DNA of 64,000 nucleotides. It comes from Acidovorax facilis (GTDB lineage Bacteria; Pseudomonadota; Gammaproteobacteria; Burkholderiales; Burkholderiaceae_C). This document shows, one piece after another, positions 51,873-61,115 of this stretch. The position numbers and the translations under genes are program-made. The notes under the pieces were generated by a model. That model saw nothing but the letters and a program-made list of their open reading frames with translations, was not told the origin of the DNA and did no database searches. Where the stretch lies: contig NZ_JAMXAX010000006.1 in assembly GCF_023913775.1 (NCBI RefSeq), positions 41,830 through 105,829 of the forward strand. The letters run 5' to 3'. The first letter of the stretch is position 1. Each line of letters opens with the position of its first letter.

Positions 51873-51894
51873 AATAATAAGTCTCATTAGCATT
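51873..51894 (+). promoter_or_regulatory. Fur-box-like sequence
   Basis: AATAATAAGTCTCATTAGCATT resembles an iron-regulator (Fur) box (repeats of NATWAT). It stands directly before the exbD remnant, consistent with a former iron-uptake operon. It is a likely fossil or small residual site. Confidence 0.35.
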
Positions 51895-52163
51895 TGAGTG
51901 GAGTAAAACCGATCAAGCCCGAGGTGGCGAACCTTTCCGTCACCACCGATGGCAGCGTGTTCTGGAACGACGAACGCATGGGCGACAAGCAGTTCGCGCA
52001 GCGGCTGCAGGCCTTCGCGCCGCGTCAGCCGCAGCCCGAGGACTTCATCCGCGGCGACCGCCAGGTGGGCCTACGAGCGCGTCGCGCAGGTGATGGCGGC
52101 TGCGCAGAAGTCCGCGGTGTTGGAACTGGGCTTCGTGATCGAACCGGGCGGCGACCGGGGTGA
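51894..52163 (+). pseudogene. exbD remnant (frameshifted C-terminal part)
   Basis: The reading frame encodes KPEVANLSVTTDGSVFWND and GDKQFAQRLQAF, the C-terminal periplasmic domain of an ExbD-type energy-transducing protein. One extra base near 52068 shifts the frame; the homologous text continues in the next frame as YERVAQVMAAAQKSAVLELGFV. The N-terminal half with its membrane helix is missing. It is a decayed fragment with no partner exbB or tonB. Confidence 0.7.
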
Positions 52164-52529
52164 GCCGAAGGCCCCCCATGAAACTGCATCGGCACGCCCG
52201 CCGTGACGTCGGCGTGTCGTCGTCGGCTGCATCGATCGCGGACTCCAGCACGCGTGAGCGCCTGCGCGCCGTGCCCAACGGTGAGCCGAGGACTGCCTGC
52301 GCCACGTCGCCGGTCTGCCAGCCTTGACATGGCAGCAGTAGGCTCTGGCCATCAGCATTCAATGCCCGGGCTGTGCGCCGGCCTGCTCCGCGGGTGTGTC
52401 GGCGATGGGCCGGTTCCGAGCGGGCATGAGGCTTTGACGCGATGCCATCGAAGGAGGTGCTGACGGGATGCTGATGGAGGTGTTGGCGCCGGATAGGCCG
52501 AACCAGAATAAGACGGACAGGAGGCGGCC
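52164..52529. other. Intergenic region before the second LysR gene
   Basis: 366 bases without a supportable gene. It follows the exbD remnant and holds the ribosome-binding site (GGAGG) of the LysR gene. It may contain decayed sequence; I see no element boundary or repeat in it. Confidence 0.35.
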
Positions 52530-53438
52530 TTGGATTTCAGATTGCTGCGTTACTTCATTGCAGTTGCGGAAGAACTGCATCTGGCCCGTGCAGCCGAGCG
52601 TCTGGGCATCGAGCAATCGCCTGTGTCGCGTGCGATGCGCGACCTGGAAAGCCAGCTTGGCGTGCAGTTGTTCGACCGCAGCACACGCCTGACGCGGTTG
52701 ACCTGGGCCGGCCAGGTGTTCCTCGGCGAATGCCGGCGCGTGCAGGCCACTGTCGAGCAGGCTGTCAAGAGCGCCAAGGCGGCGGCGCAGGGCTACCAGG
52801 GCTATCTGCGCATCGCCATCTGCGACAGCTTGGCGCAACCCCGCATCGCCACCTTGCTGGCACGCAGCCGCGAGGATGAGCCCGAGCTGGAGATTCGCGT
52901 CGTCGAGCTGCCGTTCGCGCAGCAGCTCAAGGTGCTGCACAACGATCTGCTGGACATCGGCTTTGCGTTGTCAAACGCGGTGCATGATGGCGTCGTCGCC
53001 GAGCCGGTGTGGACCGATCCGCTGTCGGTGATCCTGCCCGCACGCCATCCCTTGCTGGCACACGTGCAGGTGCCGCTGGCCGAAGCCCTGAAGTTCCCGC
53101 TGGTTCTGTGCCATCCCGAATCGGGATCGGGCTGCCGCCATCAGATTCAAGCGATGCTGCAGGATGCAGGCGCGCCACTCAAGCTGGTCGATGACGTGAC
53201 CAGCCTGGGCGTGATGCTGACCCTGGTCGGCGCCGGCTACGGCATCGGCTTCGCCATCGCCTCGCAGGTGCAGACGCTACAGCGCCCGGACATCTCCATT
53301 CGTCCCCTGGCCGGCACCCCACCGATGCTCTCTACCTACCTGCTGCGCCGCCAGGGCGAACCCTCGGAGCCCATGAAGCGGTTCATCGAGCGGGTGAAAG
53401 ACGGGGCTGCGCCGGTCGATGATGAGCCAGTCCTTTGA
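52530..53438 (+). CDS. LysR-family regulator
   Basis: A 302-residue LysR-type regulator with a TTG start six bases after GGAGG. The HTH (LLRYFIAVAEELHLARAAERL, EQSPVSRAMRDLESQLG, LFDRS) is closely similar to that of the LysR protein at 50764-51675, and both have the pattern H-x-L-L-[AV]-H-x-x-V-P-L-[AE]-E in the effector domain. The two are paralogues facing outward, with the exbD remnant between. Its target cannot be told; the adjacent remnant suggests a lost operon. Confidence 0.85.
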   Translation: MDFRLLRYFIAVAEELHLARAAERLGIEQSPVSRAMRDLESQLGVQLFDRSTRLTRLTWAGQVFLGECRRVQATVEQAVKSAKAAAQGYQGYLRIAICDSLAQPRIATLLARSREDEPELEIRVVELPFAQQLKVLHNDLLDIGFALSNAVHDGVVAEPVWTDPLSVILPARHPLLAHVQVPLAEALKFPLVLCHPESGSGCRHQIQAMLQDAGAPLKLVDDVTSLGVMLTLVGAGYGIGFAIASQVQTLQRPDISIRPLAGTPPMLSTYLLRRQGEPSEPMKRFIERVKDGAAPVDDEPVL

Positions 53439-53885
53439 GGACGGCAGCTCGCCTGTCCGTTGCGACCTGTGGCGTGGTGTGCCAGAAGACAGATAAACTT
53501 CGGAATGAATCCGATGCTCTGGCTGTCGATGGATGTGCTTGGCTCGCTTTGGATCACCCGCAACGACCTGCGTTGACCAGGCCGAAGATTTGAGTCCACA
53601 ATCGAGTCCATTCCGTGACGCCTGGATCGGAAAAGACGTTCGTAATAAACGAGTTAGCGACCGGGTGCTGTTCCCGTCACCCGCTCCAGCCCCCTTCGGC
53701 TGATCATCTCCCCCCGTCCTTGCCTTTACTGTTGTTTTGACCGCGCATGCTGCACGCATGACGGCATGGGCGCGCGCCCATCCGGTAGGGCATGTCAAGC
53801 CATTTGCTGACGCCACGCGGCCGCCACCCACGCCACCATGCTGGAACGGCCTCCTTTGGAGGGGCACTATCGTTTGAGGAAATGA
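53439..53885. other. Intergenic region containing the ICE end
   Basis: 447 bases without a gene. At 53671-53688 lies the tRNA-Gly 3' end taken as attR. Left of it is element DNA, right of it chromosome. The right part carries the ribosome-binding region of the ROK gene. Confidence 0.5.
53671..53688 (+). other. Probable attR: 18-bp tRNA-Gly 3' end
   Basis: TTCCCGTCACCCGCTCCA is the T-stem/acceptor 3' end of a tRNA-Gly with an acceptor stem ending CACCCGC and discriminator plus CCA. No other part of a tRNA is present next to it. ICEs of the clc type integrate into the 3' end of tRNA-Gly genes and leave an 18-bp repeat at the far end. The matching attL with the full tRNA and integrase should lie beyond the left edge. 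Confidence 0.72.
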
Positions 53886-55031
53886 ATGGCTTCCAAAGAC
53901 AAGGACTCAGCACAGAAACCCGCCGCCAGCAAGAAGCCAAGCACGGCGCAGGAAGGCAAGGACGCCAAGGCACAACGCGAGCTGGGCATCGTCGGGCCAC
54001 ATGGCGACATGCGGCTGGCCTCGGTCATCATCGAAGGCTATAGCCTCGAGTTGAGCGACGGCGAAGGCTATGTGGGGGATGTCGCCAGCCGCACGGCCTT
54101 TCGCCACATGCTCGATGCCTGGCGCAAGCTTTATGCATCCATGGAGGGCAAGGACCCTATGGGCACCAAGCCCACGCGCGAACTCAGCAAACACAAGCTG
54201 GATGCGTTGCTGGAGAAAGACGGCGTGGCCGCCCAAGCCATCGAAGCCGCGTCGGAAGACTACGCGATGCAGCTGGCGCACGTGGTGCAGCGATTTCTGA
54301 AACACAAGACCTGGCGCGGCGTGGAGCGCATCATCATCGGCGGGGGCTTTCACCAGAGCGAGGTGGGTGGCCGCGCCATCGATTGCACCCGCAAGATCCT
54401 CAAGGCCGAAAAGGTGCCCGTGGAGCTGCGCACGCTGCGCCACCATGCGGACGAGGGCGGCCTGATTGGCTGGGGGCACCTGGCGCCCCCCGCGCTGCTG
54501 CAAAGCTACGACGCCATCCTGGCGGTGGACATTGGCGGCACCAATGTGCGCTGCGGAATCGTGCAAACCCATTTGCACCGCGCCCCCGATCTTTCGCTGG
54601 CTGAGGTGGTGCGCCGCGAGAAATGGGCCCATGCCAACGACGAACCCCGGCGCGACGAACTGGTCGAAGGCATCGCCACGCTGCTCGAAGGCCTGATTGC
54701 TTATGCCGAGAAAAAGAAGATCCGCCTGGCGCCCTACATCGGCGTGGCCTGTCCGGGGCTCATCGTGGAAGACGGCTCGCTGGCCGGTGGTACGCAGAAC
54801 CTGCCGGGCAACTGGGAGAGCACCCGCTTTCACCTTCCGCGCGACCTGTGCGAGCGGCTACCGCACATTGGCGATGGCCGCACCCAGGTGTGCCTGCACA
54901 ACGATGCCGTGGTGCAGGGCCTGTCTGAAATGCCCTTCATGCAGGACGTGGAGCGCTGGGCGGTGCTGACGGTGGGCACGGGGCTGGGCAACGCGAGCTA
55001 CACCAACCGTCAGCCGCCAGAGTTTGAATGA
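53886..55031 (+). CDS. ROK-family protein, atypical architecture
   Basis: A 381-residue protein. After a lysine-rich N-terminus come about 170 residues (DMRLASVIIEGYSLELSDGEGYVGDVASR; HKTWRGVERIIIGGGFHQSEVGGRAI) with no family I know, then a ROK/actin-like ATP-binding region: AVDIGGTNVRCGIV (about 215-228), NLPGNWES, NDAVVQGL and VGTGLGNASY. The usual ~150 residues after GTGLG, with the CxCGxxGC zinc motif, are absent: the protein ends 14 residues later. Catalysis as a sugar kinase is therefore doubtful. Confidence 0.72.
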   Translation: MASKDKDSAQKPAASKKPSTAQEGKDAKAQRELGIVGPHGDMRLASVIIEGYSLELSDGEGYVGDVASRTAFRHMLDAWRKLYASMEGKDPMGTKPTRELSKHKLDALLEKDGVAAQAIEAASEDYAMQLAHVVQRFLKHKTWRGVERIIIGGGFHQSEVGGRAIDCTRKILKAEKVPVELRTLRHHADEGGLIGWGHLAPPALLQSYDAILAVDIGGTNVRCGIVQTHLHRAPDLSLAEVVRREKWAHANDEPRRDELVEGIATLLEGLIAYAEKKKIRLAPYIGVACPGLIVEDGSLAGGTQNLPGNWESTRFHLPRDLCERLPHIGDGRTQVCLHNDAVVQGLSEMPFMQDVERWAVLTVGTGLGNASYTNRQPPEFE

Positions 55032-55036
55032 TTTTG

Positions 55037-55069
55037 GCTGCTAGCGCTTATTGGTAAAGCGCTAGCAGC
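55037..55069. terminator. Bidirectional hairpin terminator between convergent genes
   Basis: Perfect 12-bp arms GCTGCTAGCGCT (55037-55048)/AGCGCTAGCAGC (55058-55069) with a nine-base loop, flanked by A/T runs. Hairpins of this kind, with the TAGCGCT core, are frequent in Acidovorax-type genomes (from memory). It separates the plus-strand ROK gene from minus-strand gabD. Confidence 0.75.
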
Positions 55070-55099
55070 TATAAAATAAGTAGCATTTTGTGGGGCTGC

Positions 55100-56590
55100 T
55101 TATTTCTGAATGTCCCCCAGGCACAGGTACTTGATCTCCACATAGTCGTCCATGCCGTAGTGCGAGCCCTCGCGGCCCAGGCCCGACTGCTTGACGCCGC
55201 CAAAGGGCACGTGCTCGGTGGCCAGAATACCCACGTTGGCGCCGACCATGCCGTATTCCAGCGCCTCGGTCACGCGGAAGATGCGGCCCACGTCGCGGCT
55301 GTAGAAGTAGCTGGCCAGGCCAAACTCGGTGTTGTTGGCTGCGTCGATGGCTTCCTGCTCGGTCTTGAACTTGAAGACCGGGGCAAAGGGGCCAAAGGTT
55401 TCCTCGCGCGCGCAGAGCATGTCGGCCGTGGCGTTGGCGACCACCGTGGGCTCGAAGAACTGGCCGGAGCCCAGGCTGGTGAGGCGCTGGCCGCCGGCCA
55501 CCACCTGGCCGCCCTTGGCCAGCGCGTCGTCCACGTGGCGCTGCACCTTGGTCAGTGCCGCTTCCTCGATCAGCGGGCCCTGGTTCACCCCAGCTTCAAA
55601 ACCGTTGCCCACCTTGGCTGTCTTGACCTTGGCGGCGAACTTGGTCACGAACTCGTCGTACACACCTTCCTGCACATAAAAGCGGTTGGTGCACACGCAG
55701 GTCTGGCCCGCGTTGCGGTACTTGCTGGCAAAGGCGCCTTCCACGGCGCTGTCGATGTCGGCGTCGTCAAACACCAGGAAGGGCGCGTTGCCGCCCAGTT
55801 CCAGCGACATCTTCTTGACGGTGGGGGCCGACTGTGCCATCAGGATGCGGCCCACTTCGGTGGAGCCCGTGAAGCTGATGTGGCGCACCACATCGCTCGC
55901 GCACAGCACTTTGCCGATGGCAATCGAGTTGTCGCTGTCGGCGGGCAGGATGTTGAACACGCCCGCCGGGATGCCTGCGCGGATGGCCAGCTCGGCAGCA
56001 GCCAGGGCGGTGAGTGGTGTCAGCTCAGCCGGTTTGATGACCACGGGGCAGCCCGCAGCCAACGCGGGCGCGACCTTGCGCGTGATCATCGCCAGCGGGA
56101 AGTTCCACGGTGTGATGGCCGCGCACACGCCGATGGGTTGCTTCAAGACCAGCAGGCGGCGGCTGTTGTCAAACTGAGGCAGGGTCTCGCCGTTGATGCG
56201 CTTGGCCTCTTCGGCAAACCATTCCACAAAACTCGCGCCGTAGGCGACTTCGCCCTTGGCTTCGGCCAGGGGCTTGCCTTGTTCGGCGGTCATGATGCGG
56301 CCCAGGTCGTCCTGGTTGGCCATCAGCAGGTCGTACCACTTGCGCAGGATGATGCTGCGCTCCTTGGCTGTCTTGGTCTTCCAGGGGCCCCAGGCGGCGT
56401 TGGCGGCGGCGATCGCGGCCTCGGCGTCGGCCGGGCCCAGGTTGGCCACATCGGCCAGCTTGAGGCCCGTGGCCGGGTCGTTCACATCAAAGCGGCTGCT
56501 ACCTGCCACCCACTGGCCGTTGATGAGGCCGTCGGTCTTGAGCAAGGTGGGGTCGTTCAGCAGGGCGAGGGGGGAGGTCTTCATGTCCAT
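55100..56590 (-). CDS. gabD: Succinate-semialdehyde dehydrogenase
   Basis: A 496-residue NAD(P)-dependent aldehyde dehydrogenase that oxidises succinic semialdehyde to succinate, the last step of GABA breakdown. Conserved features: ITPWNFPLAMITRK, ELGGNAPFLVFDDADID with catalytic Glu, and NAGQTCVCTNR with catalytic Cys, and CAREETFGPFAPVFKF. Length and motifs fit the GabD type. It lies with gabT and an ABC uptake system, supporting a GABA/putrescine role. The start at 56590 could also be the next ATG at 56584. Confidence 0.85.
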   Translation of the reverse strand: MDMKTSPLALLNDPTLLKTDGLINGQWVAGSSRFDVNDPATGLKLADVANLGPADAEAAIAAANAAWGPWKTKTAKERSIILRKWYDLLMANQDDLGRIMTAEQGKPLAEAKGEVAYGASFVEWFAEEAKRINGETLPQFDNSRRLLVLKQPIGVCAAITPWNFPLAMITRKVAPALAAGCPVVIKPAELTPLTALAAAELAIRAGIPAGVFNILPADSDNSIAIGKVLCASDVVRHISFTGSTEVGRILMAQSAPTVKKMSLELGGNAPFLVFDDADIDSAVEGAFASKYRNAGQTCVCTNRFYVQEGVYDEFVTKFAAKVKTAKVGNGFEAGVNQGPLIEEAALTKVQRHVDDALAKGGQVVAGGQRLTSLGSGQFFEPTVVANATADMLCAREETFGPFAPVFKFKTEQEAIDAANNTEFGLASYFYSRDVGRIFRVTEALEYGMVGANVGILATEHVPFGGVKQSGLGREGSHYGMDDYVEIKYLCLGDIQK

Positions 56591-56723
56591 GGGATGGTCC
56601 TTGAGAAAGGGGGCTAAACGTGGGCAGATCGAGGTTCACGCACGAAGCGGCAGCGGTCATTGTCAGCCGCCTGGGCGACGGCCGCATGTCGCCGATGTGA
56701 ACTTCCGGGCGGCAAGGGGCATA

Positions 56724-57542
56724 TCAAGCACGGCGACCGCGCAGCCACTCCAGCGCCAGCAGCAAGCTGGTGGTGAACAGGATGAGCAACGTGGCCACCG
56801 CGGCGATGGTGGGCGAGATGTTCTCGCGGATGCCGTTGAACATCTGGCGCGGCAGTGTGGACTGGTCGGCACCGGCCAGGAAGAGGGTGACCACCACTTC
56901 ATCAAACGACGTGGCAAACGCAAACAGCGCGCCGGAGATCACGCCCGGTGCAATCACAGGCAGCGTGACGCGAAAGAAAGTGTTGAACGGCGTCTCACCC
57001 AGGCTCAGCGAGGCGCGCACGAGGTTGTGGTTGAAGCCTGCCAGAGTCGCCAGCACGGTGGTCAGCACAAAAGGTGCGCCCAGGGCGGCGTGCACGATGA
57101 TGAGCCCGAAGTAGCTGTCGGCCAGGCCCAGCGGCGCAAAGTACAGGTAGGTGGCTACGCCCACCACAATGATCGGGACCACCATGGGCGCAATCAGGAT
57201 GCTCATGAGCAAGCCCTTGAATCGGAAGTCAGCGCGCGACAGCCCCACCGCCGCCAGTGTGCCCAGGGCCGTGGCGATCAACGTGGCCGCAGGTGCCACG
57301 ATGAAGCTGTTGCGCGTGGCGCGGGCCCACTCGGCGGATTCGAACAGGTTGCGGTACCACTTGAGCGACCAGCCGTGAATGGGGTAGGCCAGGAATGAAC
57401 TCTCGGAGAACGACAGTGGCACCATCACCAGGATGGGGGCCAGCAGAAACACCAGTACGGCCACGCACAGGGCGCGCACCGCCCACCAGCCGAGCTTGTC
57501 GGCCAACGTGGCGTACAGGGGGAATGAAGGAAGGCGAATCAT
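56724..57542 (-). CDS. ABC transporter permease, PotC-like
   Basis: A 272-residue inner-membrane permease of the spermidine/putrescine type with six hydrophobic segments and the EAA loop as LSLGETPFNTFFRVTLPVIAPGV. The start at 57542 is 30 bases after the partner permease stop. It would pair with that permease and the ATPase at 59972 to import a polyamine or GABA. 133 bases separate it from the gabD start. Confidence 0.85.
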   Translation of the reverse strand: MIRLPSFPLYATLADKLGWWAVRALCVAVLVFLLAPILVMVPLSFSESSFLAYPIHGWSLKWYRNLFESAEWARATRNSFIVAPAATLIATALGTLAAVGLSRADFRFKGLLMSILIAPMVVPIIVVGVATYLYFAPLGLADSYFGLIIVHAALGAPFVLTTVLATLAGFNHNLVRASLSLGETPFNTFFRVTLPVIAPGVISGALFAFATSFDEVVVTLFLAGADQSTLPRQMFNGIRENISPTIAAVATLLILFTTSLLLALEWLRGRRA

Positions 57543-57574
57543 GGTCGGCAGCTTTCTGCGTCAGAAGGTATGGG

Positions 57575-58840
57575 TCAGCCAAGGCTCAATTCGGCTTTGC
57601 CGAACCGGCGGTACACGCCATACAAGAGCAAGGTCGCGACCAGCAGCAGGGCCCCCAGCGCACAGGCCATGCCCCAGTTCACTTCCACATTGGTGTAGCG
57701 GGCGATGTAGTAGCTCAGCATCTGGTCGTCAGCGCCGCCCAGCAGGGCCGGCGTGACGTAGTAGCCAATGGCCAGGATGAACACCAGCAGCGCCCCAGCG
57801 CCAATGCCAGGGTACGTCTGCGGCACATACACCCGAAAGAACGCAGCGATGGGCGAGCTGCCCAGCGACACCGCGGCGCGCAGGTAGGTGGGCGGCACGC
57901 TTTTCATCACGCTGTACAGCGGCAGCACCATGAAGGGCAGCAGGATGTGCACCATGGCAATCACCACGCCCGTGCGGTTGAACAGCAGTGGCAAAGGCTC
58001 GGCAATCGCGCCCAGGCCCATCAACCCCCGGTTGACGAGGCCTTCGGACTGCAGCAGCACGATCCATGCGGCAACCCGCACCAGGATCGACGTCCAGAAC
58101 GGCACCAGCACCAGAATCATGAGCACATTGGCCTGGCGTGCGGGCAGCGAGGCCAGCCACCAGGCCAGCGGGTAGCCCAGCAGCAGGCAAATCAGCGTCA
58201 CCACAAAGCTGATGTGAAAGGTGCGCAGCAGGATGCCGCCAAACGCGCGCTGCTCCTCGGGCATGCGTTCGACCTGGCCCAGCGCATTGCGCTGCAGGTC
58301 CACCGAGGCGAGCAGGTAGTCGGGCGTCCAGCGCGCCCCGTTTTTGGCAATGGCGCGCCAGAAAGGCGCTTCGCCCCAGCGCGCGTCTTTTTCGATCAAT
58401 TGGTCACGAATGCTCTCGGATGTGCCGCCCATCGGCAAGGCGCGGAAGGCGCCCATCACCATCGATCGCGCGCCGGGTAATTCCGAGTTCAGTCTGCGCG
58501 CCAGGGCGCCTGCATCAGAGCTGTCGGGCAGGCGGGCCAGGTCTTTCATCAGCGCGGCGTAGGCGGCCGGGCCCGGAGCCTCGTGGCGGTCCCAGCCATG
58601 CAAGGCCTCGATGGTGGCGGGCAGCGTGTTGGCGACCTCGGGGTTCTCCACGCCGCGCTGCAGCAGCGCGGCAATGGGGACCAGCAGCGTGAGCAGCAAG
58701 AACACCAGCAAGGGCAGGGTCAGGGCAAAGGCCCGCCATTTGCGCCGCGCTTCGGCACGCGACAGCGCCTTGCGCAGTGCGCCAGGTGCGTGGGCGTCCA
58801 GCGCAAGCGCGGCGGGGGCGATGGCAGAAGAGGCTTGCAT
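57575..58840 (-). CDS. ABC transporter permease, PotB-like
   Basis: A 421-residue permease, longer than usual because of a ~140-residue periplasmic loop between the first membrane segment (about 38-60) and the second. The EAA loop is SLGSSPIAAFFRVYVPQTYPGI. Extended first permeases of this form are typical of PotB-like systems for putrescine or amino acids in Burkholderiales. It ends just before the PotC-like gene. Confidence 0.85.
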   Translation of the reverse strand: MQASSAIAPAALALDAHAPGALRKALSRAEARRKWRAFALTLPLLVFLLLTLLVPIAALLQRGVENPEVANTLPATIEALHGWDRHEAPGPAAYAALMKDLARLPDSSDAGALARRLNSELPGARSMVMGAFRALPMGGTSESIRDQLIEKDARWGEAPFWRAIAKNGARWTPDYLLASVDLQRNALGQVERMPEEQRAFGGILLRTFHISFVVTLICLLLGYPLAWWLASLPARQANVLMILVLVPFWTSILVRVAAWIVLLQSEGLVNRGLMGLGAIAEPLPLLFNRTGVVIAMVHILLPFMVLPLYSVMKSVPPTYLRAAVSLGSSPIAAFFRVYVPQTYPGIGAGALLVFILAIGYYVTPALLGGADDQMLSYYIARYTNVEVNWGMACALGALLLVATLLLYGVYRRFGKAELSLG

Positions 58841-58873
58841 GGTGTCTTGTGCTCCGAGGGTGCGGGTTACTAC

Positions 58874-59905
58874 TTACTGGGTGGCCCAGGCGGCGAAGCG
58901 TTTCTCCAGCGCCTCGCCCTGGTCGGCCCAGAAGCTCACGCCGAACTGGATGGCTTCCTTGGCGTTGGCGGCCGATGTAGGCAAGTCGTCCAGCACCTTC
59001 TTGTCCAGCTTGGCGAGGGCCGTGGTGTTGGCCGGGCCGTAGGCGATGTTCTGCGCGTAAGCAGCCTGGTTGGCCGTCTGCATGGTGTAGGCAATGAACT
59101 TCACCGCCGCGTCCTTGTTGGGCGTGCCCTTGGGGATGGCCCAGTAGTCCAGGTCGTAGATGCCGCCGGGCCAGTAGATCTTGAGATTGCGGCCTTCGCG
59201 GTTGGCCGCGTCGATGCGGCCGTTGAACGCAGTGGTCAGCACCACGTCGCCCGCCACCAGGAACTGCGGCGCCTGGGCACCTGCTTCCCACCATTGAATG
59301 TTGGGCTTGAGTTCGGTCAGCTTCTTGAAGGCGCGGTCGGCACCGTCCTTGGTGGCCAGCACCTTGTACACGTCGGCGGGCTTCACGCCATCGGCCATCA
59401 GCGCGAATTCGAGGTTGTAGCGCGCACCCTTGCGCATGCCGCGCTTGCCAGGGATCTTCTTGGTGTCCCAGAAGTCGGCCCAGCTCGTGGGGGCGGTCTT
59501 GAGCTTGTCGCCGTTGTAGGCCATGACGGTGGACCACACGAAGATGCCCACGGCGCAGTCGGACACCGCAGCGGGCAGCAGGTCGGACTTGCTCACGATC
59601 TTGCTGTAATCGAGTTTTTCATACAGGCCCTCGTCGCAGCCGCGTGCAGCGTCTGGCGACTCCAGCTCCACCACGTCCCAGGTCACCTTCTTGGCCTCGA
59701 CCATGGCCTTGACCTTGGCCTGCTCGCCGTTGTATTCCACGGCCACGATCTTGTTGCCCAGCTTTTCATAGGGCTCGTAGAACGCCTTTTTCTGCGCGTT
59801 GGCGTTGGCGCCACCAAAGTTCACGACGGTCAGTTGCTGCTGCGCAAAGCTGGGAAGTGCCAGGCAGGCGGCCAGAGAGGCGCAGGCGATAAGACTCTTT
59901 TTCAT
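58874..59905 (-). CDS. ABC periplasmic binding protein, PotD-like
   Basis: A 343-residue solute-binding protein with a signal peptide (MKKSLIACASLAACLALPSFA). The mature protein starts QQQLTVVNFGGANANAQKKAFYEPYEK and contains DVVELESPDAARGCDEGL, WADFWDTKKIPGKRGMRKG and a typical KAAVKFIAYTMQTANQAAYAQNIAYGPAN C-terminal region, in the pattern of PotD/PotF-type proteins. The substrate is probably GABA or putrescine by gene neighbourhood; binding residues cannot be read with certainty. Confidence 0.85.
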   Translation of the reverse strand: MKKSLIACASLAACLALPSFAQQQLTVVNFGGANANAQKKAFYEPYEKLGNKIVAVEYNGEQAKVKAMVEAKKVTWDVVELESPDAARGCDEGLYEKLDYSKIVSKSDLLPAAVSDCAVGIFVWSTVMAYNGDKLKTAPTSWADFWDTKKIPGKRGMRKGARYNLEFALMADGVKPADVYKVLATKDGADRAFKKLTELKPNIQWWEAGAQAPQFLVAGDVVLTTAFNGRIDAANREGRNLKIYWPGGIYDLDYWAIPKGTPNKDAAVKFIAYTMQTANQAAYAQNIAYGPANTTALAKLDKKVLDDLPTSAANAKEAIQFGVSFWADQGEALEKRFAAWATQ

Positions 59906-59971
59906 GGTGCAGTTTTTCCTTAGGGTTGTGGAGGAACAGGGGACGGGAAAAGGGTGTGGCTGTGCCGGTGG

Positions 59972-61072
59972 TCAGACCGCGTAAATGCGCGTGGAGACCG
60001 GGGGGAACTCCAGCAGCACGGCATCACCCGGCTGTGGATGGGGGTTACTAGCGGACGAAGCCAGCGCCACCTTCACCGTGGCGGGCTCTTGGCCATGGCC
60101 CAGGTCGCACATCAGGCGCAGGTGGTCGCCGTAGTAGATGGCGCGCGCCACCGTGGCGGGAATGGCCGAGGTTTTGGGGTACTCGGAATGCGCATGCAGC
60201 ACGATGCGTTCGGGCCGAACACAGGCGTGCACGGCAGAGCCCAGTGCGGCCTGGTTCACGTTCACTCCTGGCAACAGGTAGCCGCCTGGCAGCTGGAGGG
60301 CGGTGTCGGCGCCCGCGCCTTGCAGGGTGCCCGAAAGCACCGTGTTGTCGCCCACAAAGCCGGCCACGAATCGGTTGGAGGGCGCTTCGTACAGGGTTTC
60401 CACATCGGCGAGTTGCTGAATGACCCCTTCGTTGAACACCGCCACGCGGTCGCTCATGGTCAGGGCCTCGCCCTGGTCGTGGGTCACGTAGACAAAGGTC
60501 ACGCCCAGCTGGCGGTGCAGTTCTTTCAGCTCGATCTGCATATGCTCGCGCAGCTGCTTGTCCAGCGCGCCCAGGGGCTCGTCCATCAGCACCAGCTGGG
60601 GGTTGAACACCAGGGCGCGGGCCAGCGCCACGCGCTGCTGCTGGCCGCCCGACAGGCGCGTGGGCAAGCGGTCGGCCATGCCGGTCAGGCGAACCATGTC
60701 CAGCGCCTTCTTCACACGCTCGGCCTGTTCGGCCTTGGGCACCTTGCGCACAGTGAGCGGGTAAGCCACGTTCTGACCCACGGTGAGATGGGGGAAAAGC
60801 GCGTAGTTCTGGAACACCATGCCAAAGTTGCGCTTGTGGGGCGGCGTGCCGGTGATCTGCTTGCCATCGAGCAGGATGTCGCCCGCAGTAGGGGACTCAA
60901 ACCCCGCCAGCATCATCAGTGTGGTGGTCTTGCCCGAGCCCGAGGGCCCGAGCAGGCTCAGGAATTCACCGCGCTGGATGTCCAGGTCTAGCGAGCGCAC
61001 CACCAGTTGTTCACCGTCGTACGTCTTTTGCACACCGCTGAAGCGGACCAGGGGCTCTGCTGATGGGTTCAT
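59972..61072 (-). CDS. ABC transporter ATPase, PotA-like
   Basis: A 366-residue ATPase: Walker A GPSGSGKT, signature LSGGQQQRVALARAL, Walker B LVLMDEPLGALD, and a C-terminal TOBE region from about 280. The ATG at 61072 is used; the open frame to 61132 extends into the intergenic region without homology. It follows gabT by 43 bases and precedes the binding-protein gene, completing a polyamine/GABA importer. Confidence 0.88.
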   Translation of the reverse strand: MNPSAEPLVRFSGVQKTYDGEQLVVRSLDLDIQRGEFLSLLGPSGSGKTTTLMMLAGFESPTAGDILLDGKQITGTPPHKRNFGMVFQNYALFPHLTVGQNVAYPLTVRKVPKAEQAERVKKALDMVRLTGMADRLPTRLSGGQQQRVALARALVFNPQLVLMDEPLGALDKQLREHMQIELKELHRQLGVTFVYVTHDQGEALTMSDRVAVFNEGVIQQLADVETLYEAPSNRFVAGFVGDNTVLSGTLQGAGADTALQLPGGYLLPGVNVNQAALGSAVHACVRPERIVLHAHSEYPKTSAIPATVARAIYYGDHLRLMCDLGHGQEPATVKVALASSASNPHPQPGDAVLLEFPPVSTRIYAV

Positions 61073-61115
61073 GGTTGGGGGCACCTTGTAAGCAGAATGA
61101 AGGTCGGGTCGCATG

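Noticed and set aside
55088..56617. Plus-strand frame of 509 codons opposite gabD
   Set aside because: Mirror frame of gabD; no motif and no ribosome-binding site.
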